From assembly GCF_021049305.1 (NCBI RefSeq), contig NZ_CP088081.1, forward strand, positions 2,108,001 to 2,172,000: a stretch of 64,000 nt of DNA. Direction: 5' to 3'. This stretch comes from Ideonella dechloratans (lineage in GTDB: Bacteria; Pseudomonadota; Gammaproteobacteria; Burkholderiales; Burkholderiaceae_C). A model generated the notes under the pieces. It searched no databases. It had not been told where the DNA came from and worked only from the letters and a program-made list of their open reading frames with translations. The translations under genes were made by a program, and so were the position numbers. Below are positions 38,531 through 47,002 of the stretch, piece by piece; within the stretch, counting starts at the first letter, position 1; the number at the start of each line of letters is the position of its first letter.

Positions 38531-39118
38531 CTAGCGGCGGTCGTTCAGCGCGTGGGCGATGGTGGACAGGTCCACGTACTCCAGCTCGCTGCCCGCAGGC
38601 ACGCCGCGGGCCAGTCGGGTGACCTTCAGGCCCCGGCTCTTGAGACCCTGGGCCAACACATGGGCGGTGGCCTCGCCTTCGGCGGTGAAGCTGGTGGCCA
38701 GGATCACCTCCTCCACCACGCCATCGAGTGCGCGCTGCACCAGGCCTTGGCTGCCCAGATCGGACAGGGCCACGCCATCGAGCGGGCTCATGCGCCCCAT
38801 CAGCACGTAATAGAGGCCGTGGTAGCTGCCGGTGCGCTCCAGCGCGGCCTGGTCGGCCGGCGTCTCCACCACGCACAGCAGACGCGCATCCCGCGCGTCG
38901 TCGCTGCACACCGGGCAGATCTCGCCTTCGGTGAAGGTGTAGCAGCGGGCACAGTGGCGCACCGCCGCCAGCGCACCGTCCAGCGCCCGGGCCAGCTCGG
39001 CTGCGGCCTGACGGTCGTGCTGCAGCAGATGAAAAGCCATGCGCTGGGCCGACTTCACACCCACGCCCGGCAGGCGGTGCAGGGCGTCGATCAGGGTCTC
39101 GAGGGCGGTCTGCGACAC
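38531..39118 (-). CDS. recR: Recombination protein RecR
   Basis: A 195-residue protein of the RecFOR pathway that helps load RecA at gaps. The N-terminal helix-hairpin-helix region ([20 protein letters not shown]) is followed by a zinc finger ([16 protein letters not shown]) and a Toprim domain ([20 protein letters not shown]), with the C-terminal Walker-like region ([17 protein letters not shown]). It is last in the dnaX-ebfC-recR run, 10 bp from ebfC, the order found in most proteobacteria. Confidence 0.97.
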   Translation of the reverse strand: MSQTALETLIDALHRLPGVGVKSAQRMAFHLLQHDRQAAAELARALDGALAAVRHCARCYTFTEGEICPVCSDDARDARLLCVVETPADQAALERTGSYHGLYYVLMGRMSPLDGVALSDLGSQGLVQRALDGVVEEVILATSFTAEGEATAHVLAQGLKSRGLKVTRLARGVPAGSELEYVDLSTIAHALNDRR

Positions 39119-39128
39119 AAGGACCGGG

Positions 39129-39455
39129 TCAGAACGGCATCTTCATGCCCGGAGGCAGCGGCAGGCCGGCGGTCAGCTTGCTCATCTTCTCCTGGCTGGT
39201 CTGCTCGGCACGGCGCACCGCGTCGTTGAAGGCGGCGGCCACCAGGTCCTCCAGCATGTCCTTGTCGTCGGCGAGCAGGCTGGGGTCGATGGTCACGCGC
39301 TTGACGTCGTTCTTGCAGGTCATCAGGACCTTGACCAGCCCGGCGCCGGACTGGCCTTCCACCTCGATCAGCGCCAGCTCTTCCTGGGCCTTCTTGAGGT
39401 TGTCCTGCATGGCCTGGGCCTGCTTCATCAGGCCGGCGAGTTGACCCTTCATCAT
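39129..39455 (-). CDS. ebfC: Nucleoid-associated protein YbaB/EbfC
   Basis: A 108-residue DNA-binding protein: [20 protein letters not shown], a helical dimerisation region, then [20 protein letters not shown] and a C-terminal [12 protein letters not shown]. EbfC dimers bind DNA non-specifically and bridge it. The size and the Met-rich N- and C-termini are standard. It lies 30 bp downstream of dnaX and 10 bp upstream of recR, consistent with one transcript. Confidence 0.96.
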   Translation of the reverse strand: MMKGQLAGLMKQAQAMQDNLKKAQEELALIEVEGQSGAGLVKVLMTCKNDVKRVTIDPSLLADDKDMLEDLVAAAFNDAVRRAEQTSQEKMSKLTAGLPLPPGMKMPF

Positions 39456-39485
39456 GGGGAGCTTCCTTTCGAGAACGTGTTCAGA

Positions 39486-41540
39486 TCAGACCGGCTTGAT
39501 CGAGCCGGGAACGATGCGCGCCGTGCTGAACTGCGCCAGCAGCGACTGCACCAGGGGATCGGATTGGATCACTTCTTCGGCCTCGCGCTGGCGGCGGGCC
39601 AGGCGCTCGGTCTCGCGCAGCGCGGGCGAATCCTGGGCCACACCGGCCACCGCCTCCAGGCGGATGGTCTTTCCGGACCAGGCCTGCAGGGCCTTCTGCA
39701 GCTTGTCCACCAGGGGCGGCGCACGCAGCGGCTCGCGCTCCACACGCAGCTGCCACTGCTCGCCCTGCCCATCGGCAGCCGGCGCGATGGCCACCAGCTC
39801 GGACTGCAGGGCCAATTCACGCACCAAGGCCACCAGGCTGCCCGTGGCCTGCATGCCGGCCACGGCCTCGGCCCAGCGGTCGCCCAGCGGCGTGCGCGCC
39901 ACCTCGGGCAGCGCCCGGCGCGCCGGCATGGCGGGCGCCGGCGCAGTGGCGGCCTCGTCGGGCCAGGGTGCGGCGTCCTGCGGATCGTCCGGGACGTCGT
40001 GCGGTGCAGGCTCGGGCTCGGGATCAGCACTGCGCGGGCTGCGGGCCGCCGGCCGGGCCACGACCTCGCCCTCGAACGGCGCCTCGTCCATCCAGGGGGG
40101 CGGCTCGTCGGCGGCCACCGGCGGCTGCGGTCGTGCGGACGCGGCTCGCACGGGCGCCGATGCCTGGGGAGGCGCGGCGGGCGTCACCGGCACGCGCGGG
40201 GCCGGCACAGGCGCGGCAGCGGCCACCGGGGCTGGCGCGGGACGGACCGCCTCCGGCGCCACCGGCGGCGCGGGCACGGCCGGCGCCACGGTGTGGCTGG
40301 AAGCAGCCGCTGGGGCCCGTGCGGCAGTGGCATCCCCCCGGGGGGACACCACCGGCACGGCCACCGAGGCCGCGGCTGCCGGGGCCACCAGCGGCGCGCT
40401 GGATCGGCTCGGCGGTGCGGCGCTGCGCGCTGCGCCACCCTCGGCCGAGGGGAAGGCCAGGAAGCGCAGCAGCACCATGGCCAGGCCGGCGTATTCGTCC
40501 GGGGCCAGGGGCAACTCGGCCCGGCCGTGTACCGCCATGCTGTAGAGCAGCTGGGTTTCGTCAGGCGCCAGGGCCGGGGCCAGGCGGCGCCCCGCCTCGG
40601 TGTCGGGATCGGTCTCGTCCAGGGCGCCTGGCACGGCCTGTTCCACCGCCATCTGCTGCAGCAGGCGCGCCAGCTCTTCCAGCGTGCCAGCGGCCGACAG
40701 ACCGCGGTCGCGCAGGCCATCCACCTCGGCCAGCACCGCCCGCCCATCTCGGGCCGCCAGGGCCTGCACCAGGCGCTCGGCGTGGCGCCGGTCCACCGTG
40801 CCCAGCATGGCGCGCACGCTGGCCTCCTGCAGCTGGCCGCCGCCATAGGCGATGGCCTGGTCGGTCAGTGACAGCGCGTCGCGCATGGAACCGCGCGCCG
40901 CCCGCGACAGCAGCCGCAAGGCGCCGGGCTCCACCGGCACCTGCTCGGCCTCCAGCACCCGCGTGAGGTGCTCGGCCACCGTCTGCGGCGCCATCGGCCG
41001 CAGGTTGAACTGCAGGCAGCGGCTCAGCACCGTGGGCAGCATCTTCTCGGGGTCGGTCGTGGCCAGCACGAACTTCAGGTACTCGGGCGGCTCTTCCAGT
41101 GTCTTGAGCAGGGCGTTGAAGGCGTCCTTGGTGAGCTGGTGCGCCTCGTCGATCATGAAGACCTTGAAGCGGCCGACGGTGGGCTTGTAGGCTGCCCGCT
41201 CGATCAGCTCGCGGATCTCGTCGATGCTGCGGTTGGAGGCCGCGTCCAGCTCCACGTAGTCGATGTAGCGGTCGGCATCGATCTCCCGGCAGGCGGAGCA
41301 CACGCCGCAGGGATGGGCCGTGACACCACCCTGCCCGTCCGGGCCGACGCAGTTCAGGCTCTTGGCCAGGATGCGCGAGACGGTCGTCTTGCCGATGCCG
41401 CGCGTGCCGGTGAACAGGTAGGCATGGTGCAGCCGCCCCTGCTCCAGCGCATGGGTGAGCGCACGCACGACATGGTCCTGCCCCACCATCTCCTCGAAGC
41501 TGCGGGGCCGGTACTTGCGGGCCAGGACGACATAACTCAT
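39486..41540 (-). CDS. dnaX: DNA polymerase III subunits gamma and tau
   Basis: A 684-residue clamp-loader subunit. The AAA+ module opens with YVVLARKYRPRSFEEMVGQD, Walker A FTGTRGIGKTTVSRILA, a four-cysteine zinc module (HPCGVCSACREID region) and Walker B FKVFMIDEAHQLTKDAFNA. The sensor 1 and 2 helices follow, then a Pro/Ala-rich linker (about residues 365-540) and the tau-specific C-terminal domain that binds the polymerase alpha subunit. I see no A-rich slippery site, so a shorter gamma product is not obvious here. It diverges from the PurM-like gene 72 bp away. Confidence 0.97.
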   Translation of the reverse strand: MSYVVLARKYRPRSFEEMVGQDHVVRALTHALEQGRLHHAYLFTGTRGIGKTTVSRILAKSLNCVGPDGQGGVTAHPCGVCSACREIDADRYIDYVELDAASNRSIDEIRELIERAAYKPTVGRFKVFMIDEAHQLTKDAFNALLKTLEEPPEYLKFVLATTDPEKMLPTVLSRCLQFNLRPMAPQTVAEHLTRVLEAEQVPVEPGALRLLSRAARGSMRDALSLTDQAIAYGGGQLQEASVRAMLGTVDRRHAERLVQALAARDGRAVLAEVDGLRDRGLSAAGTLEELARLLQQMAVEQAVPGALDETDPDTEAGRRLAPALAPDETQLLYSMAVHGRAELPLAPDEYAGLAMVLLRFLAFPSAEGGAARSAAPPSRSSAPLVAPAAAASVAVPVVSPRGDATAARAPAAASSHTVAPAVPAPPVAPEAVRPAPAPVAAAAPVPAPRVPVTPAAPPQASAPVRAASARPQPPVAADEPPPWMDEAPFEGEVVARPAARSPRSADPEPEPAPHDVPDDPQDAAPWPDEAATAPAPAMPARRALPEVARTPLGDRWAEAVAGMQATGSLVALVRELALQSELVAIAPAADGQGEQWQLRVEREPLRAPPLVDKLQKALQAWSGKTIRLEAVAGVAQDSPALRETERLARRQREAEEVIQSDPLVQSLLAQFSTARIVPGSIKPV

Positions 41541-41598
41541 CCGGCCATTCTAAGGAACCGGATGCGCGACCATCCTCCCCCAGGGGCAGTCGGTATCG

Positions 41599-41604
41599 GA
41601 TAAT
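41599..41604 (+). promoter_or_regulatory. Candidate -10 of the PurM-like gene (near-leaderless)
   Basis: GATAAT ends 8 bp before the ATG at 41613, so the transcript would start about at the start codon. The layout is the same as at nadA. No ribosome site is visible between them. Confidence 0.5.
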
Positions 41605-41612
41605 CCCGCCCC

Positions 41613-42737
41613 ATGAGTTCCTCCGCCTCCTCCAACCCGTCCACCCTGAGCTACGAGCAGGCTGGCGTCAACTACGACCTGATCGACCCGCTCAAGGTGG
41701 CGGCCCAGCGCGCGGCTGCCGCCACGGCGGGCCACCTGGCCGGCCACGGCTTCTCCGAGGTGAAGGCCTCGCGCGGCGAATCCGCCTATGTGGTGGACGT
41801 GGGCCCGTTCTACCTGGCCAGCATCGTCGAATGCCTGGGCTCCAAGGCCCTGGTGGCCGACGAGATGAAGGCCCTGACCGGCAAGAGCTACTACGACAGC
41901 ATCGCCCAGGACACCATCGCGATGGCGGTCAACGACCTGATCACCGTGGGCGCAACGCCCCTGGTGGTGCAGGCTTACTGGGCGGCCGGCGGCAGCGACT
42001 GGTTCGGCGATGCCCAGCGCGCCCAGGCCCTGGTGGAAGGCTGGAAGAAGGCCTGCGACACCTGCAAGGTGGCCTGGGGCGGCGGCGAGACCCCGGCGCT
42101 GGCCGGCATCGTCGAGGCCGGCCGCATCGACCTGGCGGCCTCCTGCACCGGCATCATCAGCCCCAAGACCCGCCTGAGCGTCGGCGACAACCTCGCCCCG
42201 GGCAATGCCATCGTGCTGCTGGCCTCCAGCGGCATCCATGCCAACGGCCTGAGCCTGGCGCGCAAGCTGGTCGAGCGCCTGCCCCAGGGCTACCTGACCG
42301 AGGTGAGCCCCGGCCTGAGCTATGGCGAGGCCCTGCTGGCCCCGACCATCCTCTACAGCCCGGTCACCGAAGCCCTGGCCGCCGCCGGCATCGCGGTGAA
42401 CTACAGCGCCAACATCACCGGCCACGGCTGGCGCAAGCTGCTGCGCCACGCCAGCGCCCAGACCTACCGCATCCACACCGTGCCGCCGGTCACCCCGGTG
42501 CTGAAGTTCATCCAGCAGCATGCCCAGCAGGACGACCGCGAGGCCTACTCCACGCTGAACATGGGCGCCGGCTTCGCGCTGTTCGTCAACGCCGCCGATG
42601 CGCAGCGCGTAGTAGAAATTTCCAAGGCCCAGGGCGTGGACGCCTGGGTGGCCGGTCAGGTCGAGGAAGGCCCCAAGCAGGTCGTGATCGAGCCCATCGG
42701 CGTGACCTTCGGCACCGAGGATCTGCAGCTGCGCTGA
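41613..42737 (+). CDS. PurM-like AIR synthase paralogue
   Basis: A 374-residue AIR-synthase-fold protein. It starts LSYEQAGVNYDLIDPLKVAA, where canonical PurM has YRDAGVDIDAG. Counterparts of PurM elements are present: IAMAVNDLITVGATPLVVQA, GGGETPALAG, SGIHANGLSLARKLVERL, NITGHGWRKLLRHA (where HITGGG is usual) and YSTLNMGAGFALFV. PurM cyclises FGAM to AIR in purine synthesis. Several glycine-rich positions differ, so it may be a divergent PurM or a paralogue of altered function. It is next to dnaX and ffs rather than purine genes. Confidence 0.8.
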   Translation: MSSSASSNPSTLSYEQAGVNYDLIDPLKVAAQRAAAATAGHLAGHGFSEVKASRGESAYVVDVGPFYLASIVECLGSKALVADEMKALTGKSYYDSIAQDTIAMAVNDLITVGATPLVVQAYWAAGGSDWFGDAQRAQALVEGWKKACDTCKVAWGGGETPALAGIVEAGRIDLAASCTGIISPKTRLSVGDNLAPGNAIVLLASSGIHANGLSLARKLVERLPQGYLTEVSPGLSYGEALLAPTILYSPVTEALAAAGIAVNYSANITGHGWRKLLRHASAQTYRIHTVPPVTPVLKFIQQHAQQDDREAYSTLNMGAGFALFVNAADAQRVVEISKAQGVDAWVAGQVEEGPKQVVIEPIGVTFGTEDLQLR

Positions 42738-42745
42738 ACCTCACG

Positions 42746-42768
42746 GCGAAAGGCCCCGCGCCTTTCGC
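42746..42768. repeat. Perfect 9-bp inverted repeat between purM-like gene and ffs
   Basis: GCGAAAGGC-cccgc-GCCTTTCGC forms a hairpin just after the PurM-like gene and just before the ffs -10 box. It lacks a T-run. It may stop the upstream transcript or be a protein-binding site overlapping the ffs -35 region. Confidence 0.6.
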
Positions 42769-42769
42769 A

Positions 42770-42775
42770 TACAAT
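42770..42775 (+). promoter_or_regulatory. Candidate -10 of ffs
   Basis: TACAAT lies 5 bp upstream of the predicted 5' end of the SRP RNA. No good -35 is visible; the position is occupied by the inverted repeat. Confidence 0.6.
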
Positions 42776-42779
42776 GGTC

Positions 42780-42879
42780 GGTGACGGGCCTCCTCGCATG
42801 GAAGCACGGCCAACCGGGTCAGGTGGGGAACCAAGCAGCCCTAACCGTTGTGACCAGTGCCGAGTCCAGGCTCGTCACC
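42780..42879 (+). ncRNA. ffs: 4.5S signal recognition particle RNA
   Basis: A hairpin RNA of about 100 nt. Its ends pair (GGTGACGGGCCT with AGGCTCGTCACC), and the apical loop has the conserved GGTCAGGTGGGGAACCAAGC followed by AGCC (42817-42840), which binds Ffh. Betaproteobacterial SRP RNAs use this GGGGAAC variant of the tetraloop. A -10 box precedes it and a terminator follows. SRP RNA near dnaX is common in proteobacteria. The ends are set by eye to within a few bases. Confidence 0.92.
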
Positions 42880-42889
42880 CCTCTTCTTC

Positions 42890-42930
42890 AAGACCGCCGC
42901 AGCCTGGCTGCCGGGCGGTCTTGTGCTTTT
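42890..42930 (+). terminator. Rho-independent terminator of ffs
   Basis: CAAGACCGCC pairs with GGCGGTCTTG around a GC-rich loop, followed by TGCTTTT. It lies 10 bp beyond the SRP RNA 3' end. Confidence 0.85.
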
Positions 42931-42955
42931 GGGGCCCTGCCCGCCCCCACAGCCC

Positions 42956-44617
42956 ATGCTCCGCATCACCGAACTGCGCCTGCCGCTGAACCATCCCGAG
43001 GAGGCCCTGCGCCCCGCCATCGTGGCGCGGCTGGGCATCCGTGACGAGGAGCTGCGCGGCTTCAACGTCTTCCGCCGTGGCTACGACGCCCGCAAGAAGA
43101 CGGCCATCGTGCTGATCTACACCCTGGACTGCGAGTTGGCCGACGAGGCCGCCGTGGCCCGGCGACTGGCCGATGACCCGCACATCCGCCCCACGCCGGA
43201 CACCCGCTACCAGTTCATCGGCCATGCACCGGCCGACTTCTACGCCACCGAGCGACCGCGCCCGGTGGTCATCGGTTTCGGGCCCTGCGGCATCTTCAGC
43301 GCGCTGATCCTGGCCCAGATGGGCCTGCGGCCCATCGTGCTGGAGCGCGGCAAGGCCGTGCGCGAGCGCACCCAGGACACCTGGGGCCTGTGGCGCCAGA
43401 GGCAGCTCAACCCCGAGTCGAACGTGCAGTTCGGCGAAGGCGGCGCCGGCACCTTCTCCGACGGCAAGCTCTGGAGCCAGATCAGCGACCCGCGCCACCT
43501 CACCCGCAAGGTGCTGACCGAATTCGTGAAAGCCGGCGCGCCAGAGGAGATCCTCTACGTCTCCAAGCCGCACATCGGCACCTTCCGCCTGGTGAGCATG
43601 GTCGAGAAGATCCGCGCCGAGATCATCGAGCTGGGCGGCGAGATCCGCTTCCAGCAGAAGGTGACCGACCTGCTGGTGGAGACCCGCGACGGTGAGCGTC
43701 AGGTGCGCGGCGTGATGCTGGAATCGGGCGAGGAGATCCGCACCGACCATGTGGTGCTGGCCCTGGGCCACAGCGCGCGCGACACCTTCCAAATGCTGCA
43801 TGGCCGTGGCGTGCAGATGGAAGCCAAGCCCTTCTCGGTGGGCTTTCGCATCGAGCACCCGCAAAGCCTGATCGACCGGGCCCGTTTCGGCCCCAACGCG
43901 GGCAACGCCATCCTGGGTGCGGCCGATTACAAGCTGGTGCACCACGCCAGCAACGGCCGCGGCGTCTACAGCTTCTGCATGTGCCCGGGTGGCACGGTGG
44001 TGGCGGCCACCTCCGAGCTGGAGCGCGTCGTCACCAACGGCATGAGCCAGTACTCGCGCGCCGAGCGCAATGCCAACGCCGGCATCGTCGTGGGCATCAA
44101 CCCCGCCGACTACCGGCAGGACCCCGGCGGCAGCGGCCCGGTCAACCCGCTGGACGGCATGGCCTTTCAGCGCTTCTGGGAATCGCGCGCCTACGAACTG
44201 GGCGGCGGCGGCTACATCGCCCCAGCCTCGCTGGTGGGCGACTTCCTCAAGCGCCAGCGCAGCAGCGCGCTGGGCAGCGTCCAGCCCTCGTACAAGCCGG
44301 GTGTGCAGCTGGTGCACCTGGACCAGCCCGGCCGCACCGTGCTGCCCGAGTACGTGCTGGACGCCATCCGCGAGGCCCTGCCCGCCTTCGAGCGCCAGAT
44401 CAAGGGCTTCTCGATGCGCGACGCCGTACTGACCGGGGTCGAGACCCGCACCTCCTCGCCGCTGCGCGTGAACCGCGGCAAGGACTACCAGAGCCTCAAC
44501 ACCCGCGGCCTGTACCCGGCCGGCGAAGGCGCCGGTTATGCCGGCGGCATCATGTCCGCCGGGGTGGATGGCATCGAGGTGGCCGAGGCCGTGGGGCGCA
44601 GTATGCTGGGCGCATGA
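42956..44617 (+). CDS. FAD-dependent oxidoreductase (COG2509-like)
   Basis: A 553-residue NAD(FAD)-utilising dehydrogenase. The N-terminal region (RITELRLPLNHPEEALRPAI) precedes an FAD-binding Rossmann motif RPVVIGFGPCGIFSALILAQ, FGEGGAGTFSDGKLWSQI, a middle HVVLALGHSARDTFQML, and the C-terminal FAD-contacting GLYPAGEGAGYAGGIMSAGV. The natural substrate of this broadly conserved family is not known. The ATG at 42956 follows the ffs terminator, and the stop overlaps the next gene by 4 bp, so those two genes form a coupled pair. Confidence 0.9.
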   Translation: MLRITELRLPLNHPEEALRPAIVARLGIRDEELRGFNVFRRGYDARKKTAIVLIYTLDCELADEAAVARRLADDPHIRPTPDTRYQFIGHAPADFYATERPRPVVIGFGPCGIFSALILAQMGLRPIVLERGKAVRERTQDTWGLWRQRQLNPESNVQFGEGGAGTFSDGKLWSQISDPRHLTRKVLTEFVKAGAPEEILYVSKPHIGTFRLVSMVEKIRAEIIELGGEIRFQQKVTDLLVETRDGERQVRGVMLESGEEIRTDHVVLALGHSARDTFQMLHGRGVQMEAKPFSVGFRIEHPQSLIDRARFGPNAGNAILGAADYKLVHHASNGRGVYSFCMCPGGTVVAATSELERVVTNGMSQYSRAERNANAGIVVGINPADYRQDPGGSGPVNPLDGMAFQRFWESRAYELGGGGYIAPASLVGDFLKRQRSSALGSVQPSYKPGVQLVHLDQPGRTVLPEYVLDAIREALPAFERQIKGFSMRDAVLTGVETRTSSPLRVNRGKDYQSLNTRGLYPAGEGAGYAGGIMSAGVDGIEVAEAVGRSMLGA

Positions 44618-45735
44618 ACGCCCTTCCCGCCCTTCCCTCTGCATTGAAGCGTCGGCGCATCCTGGGCTGGATGGGCGCGGCGGCCTGCCCGGCCATCGCA
44701 CGGGCGGCGGAGGCCACGCCGGCAGAACCCATGGCTGCCGCCTCGGCCCCGTCGCCGGCATCCCCGGCCCTCGATGTGGCCGCCCTGCGCCAGGGCTATG
44801 CCAAGCGGCTCAAGGCGCTGCTCGCCGACGGCCACCTGCCCTACATCGACATCGAAAGCTCCTGCCATTCGCAGAAGCTGGATCTGGACGACATCGCCAA
44901 GGCGCTGGACAACCGGCACATCGGCCTGATGGCGCTGTCGGCCGACATCGGCCATGGCCAGTATGAACGCGGCGTGCGCTACGACCCGCTCAACCAGCGC
45001 CTGCTCGCCGCCTACCCCGACCGCTTCATCCCCGTGGGCAACGGCGGCCAGGGGCCCTGCCTGAACGAGGACCCGACGGGTTTCGTGGCCGCGCAGGAGG
45101 CGGCGGCCCGCCAGGGGCAGTTGCTGCTGCTGGGTGAATACGAGTTCCACCACTACCCGTCGCCACGGCAGGTCAAGCGCGGCGAGTTCGAGCGCGAGGC
45201 CAGGCTGCCGATCGACGGGCCGACCGGGCATGCGGTGTTCGGCCTGGCCAGTCGCACGGAGCTGGCCTTCCAGCTCCACTATGAGCTGGAAGACGCCAAC
45301 TTCCCGCCCCTGGAGAAGATGCTGACCCAGTACCCGAAGGCCCGGGTCGTGTGGTGCCATCTGGCCCAGATCCGCTACGAGGAGCGCGCACCGCACTACA
45401 CCGCGGACTACGTGGCCTCGCTGATCCAGCGATTTCCGCAGCTGTCCTTCGACACCGCCTTCGGCGATGCCATGTCCATCTACCCGGCCAGCGGACAGCG
45501 CCAGGCCCGGGTGTGGAGCGCCCTGGGCGGCCTCAAGGACGAGTGGCGCGACCTCATCGTCGCCCACCCCCAGCGCTTCCTGTCCGCGCTGGACCTGGGG
45601 GGCGACCGGCTGGAGCGCATCGCCAGCTACGACAGCAAGCACCGTCACTTCCTGGCCCAGCTGCCCAAGCCGGTCCAGGAACAGGTGGCCTACCGGAATG
45701 CGTGGCGGCTCATGTTCGGCGACGAGTTCGCCTGA
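44614..45735 (+). CDS. Exported amidohydrolase-like protein
   Basis: A 373-residue protein with a twin-arginine-like signal (LKRRRILGWMGAAACPAIAR) and a low-complexity Ala/Pro linker. The mature part resembles amidohydrolase/TIM-barrel hydrolases: YIDIESSCHSQKLDLDDIAK, FIPVGNGGQGPCLNEDPTG, LLLLGEYEFHHYPSPR, ARVVWCHLAQIRYEE and LSALDLGGDRLERI. His and Asp residues could bind metal, but the canonical HxH entry motif is absent. I cannot name a substrate. Translation is coupled (ATGA) to the upstream FAD oxidoreductase; it ends next to convergent glutathione peroxidase. Confidence 0.7.
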   Translation: MNALPALPSALKRRRILGWMGAAACPAIARAAEATPAEPMAAASAPSPASPALDVAALRQGYAKRLKALLADGHLPYIDIESSCHSQKLDLDDIAKALDNRHIGLMALSADIGHGQYERGVRYDPLNQRLLAAYPDRFIPVGNGGQGPCLNEDPTGFVAAQEAAARQGQLLLLGEYEFHHYPSPRQVKRGEFEREARLPIDGPTGHAVFGLASRTELAFQLHYELEDANFPPLEKMLTQYPKARVVWCHLAQIRYEERAPHYTADYVASLIQRFPQLSFDTAFGDAMSIYPASGQRQARVWSALGGLKDEWRDLIVAHPQRFLSALDLGGDRLERIASYDSKHRHFLAQLPKPVQEQVAYRNAWRLMFGDEFA

Positions 45736-45739
45736 GCGA

Positions 45740-46291
45740 TCAGCCCAGGGCCTTCTCGATGGCGGCCTTCAGGGCCGGGTGATCGGGCGTCACGTCCGGC
45801 GAGAAACGGGCCACCACGGTGCCGTCACGGCCGACCAGGAACTTCTCGAAGTTCCACATCACGTCGCTGTCGTTGGCCGGCAGCAGGTTCTTGGAACCCA
45901 GGCGCTCGCGGAAGGCGGTGCCGTTGGCCGCATCGGCCTTGGGCTGGGCCGCGATCAGCGCGGCGTACAGCGGATGGCGCGGGCTGCTGTTGATGTTGAC
46001 CTTCTCGAACATCGGGAACTTCACGCCGAAGTTGGCGGTGCAGAAGCTCTGGATCTCCTCGGCCGTGCCGGGCTCCTGCCCCAGGAAGTCGTTGCAGGGG
46101 AAGCCCAGCACTTCCAGGCCCTTGGTGCTCTGGGCCTCGTAGAGGGCTTCCAGCGCCTCGTACTGCGGGGTCAGGCCGCACTTGGACGCCACGTTCACGA
46201 TCAGCAGCACCTTGCCCTTGTATTCGCCCAGCGTGGCGCGCGTGCCGTTCAGGCGTTGCAGGGGAATGTCGTAGATCGCGGACGTGGTCAT
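45740..46291 (-). CDS. Glutathione peroxidase family protein
   Basis: A 183-residue thiol peroxidase of the GPx/BtuE family: VLLIVNVASKCGLTPQYEAL holds the catalytic cysteine, EVLGFPCNDFLGQEPG the glutamine, and VMWNFEKFLVGRDGTVVA the tryptophan-asparagine pair. A cysteine in GFPCNDF suggests a thioredoxin-dependent resolving mechanism. It reduces hydrogen or lipid peroxides. The stop lies 4 bp from that of the convergent amidohydrolase-like gene. It is a separate unit from the DinB-SDR operon upstream. Confidence 0.95.
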   Translation of the reverse strand: MTTSAIYDIPLQRLNGTRATLGEYKGKVLLIVNVASKCGLTPQYEALEALYEAQSTKGLEVLGFPCNDFLGQEPGTAEEIQSFCTANFGVKFPMFEKVNINSSPRHPLYAALIAAQPKADAANGTAFRERLGSKNLLPANDSDVMWNFEKFLVGRDGTVVARFSPDVTPDHPALKAAIEKALG

Positions 46292-46387
46292 GGTGTTGAA
46301 CCGGCGGGGCCGGCCAGAGTTGAAGACTCCGGCCAGCTTAGCCGGCCGGGCCCAACCCCATGGCGCCAGGGGTGACCCGCGGACCGT

Positions 46388-47002
46388 TCAAGGACCGTCG
46401 CCCGGCCCCCAGATCGTGGCTTCGTCCAGGCCCAGACGGGCCAGTTCCGCTGCCCGCAACGGCGCTTCGCCCGCGCAGTAGAACTCGTCGAGCTGCGGCG
46501 GTGCCACCGAGGTGGCCGACAGCATGGCATGGGCCTGCCCACGGTGGTGGATCTGGTGCTGGAACAGATGGGCCAGGATACGCTGACGGCTGTCCCGCTG
46601 CTCACCCTGGGCGCGCCGGATGCGCACCACGCCGACCAGATCGGCATCCACCAGCCGTCGGCACAGGCCGATGAGCCGCAGGTCCACCGCCTGCTGCGCC
46701 GCCGCCAGCGTGCCCACATCGGCGCAGGGCTGCTCGGGCTCGAAGAACTCCGCGGGCGCGGGGTGGGGTGCCTCGCCACGCAGGCTGCGCTCCAGCGCAT
46801 CCACATAGAACCAGTCCACCGTCAGGTTGTGGTTCAGCGTGGCGCGCAGGCTGGGAAAGAAGCCGGTGCGCGGCGCCTCGAACTCGCCGGGCCGCAGGGC
46901 CGCGCAGGCGTCCAGCAGCCGCAGGTTGGCCCAGGCGTTGTTGCAGGCCTGGGTCTCCAGATGGTGGGCCAGCGGCCGGCTGGCGATGCGGTCAGCGGCC
47001 AC
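46388..47002 (-). CDS. DinB family protein, GTG start
   Basis: A 204-residue DinB/DUF664 four-helix-bundle protein: HLETQACNNAWANLRLLDAC, TLNHNLTVDWFYVDALERSL and AHLFQHQIHHRGQAHAMLSA. The last has the histidine pair that, with the earlier His, would bind a metal. Some relatives are thiol-dependent transferases, but the role here is unknown. The frame is open to 47155, but the core starts at the GTG at 47002, which overlaps the SDR stop by 11 bp. It is the last gene of the run from the enoyl-CoA hydratase. Confidence 0.85.
   Translation of the reverse strand: MAADRIASRPLAHHLETQACNNAWANLRLLDACAALRPGEFEAPRTGFFPSLRATLNHNLTVDWFYVDALERSLRGEAPHPAPAEFFEPEQPCADVGTLAAAQQAVDLRLIGLCRRLVDADLVGVVRIRRAQGEQRDSRQRILAHLFQHQIHHRGQAHAMLSATSVAPPQLDEFYCAGEAPLRAAELARLGLDEATIWGPGDGP

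Noticed and set aside
39486..41540. Programmed frameshift producing gamma from dnaX
   Set aside because: No A-rich slippery heptamer with a downstream hairpin was visible.
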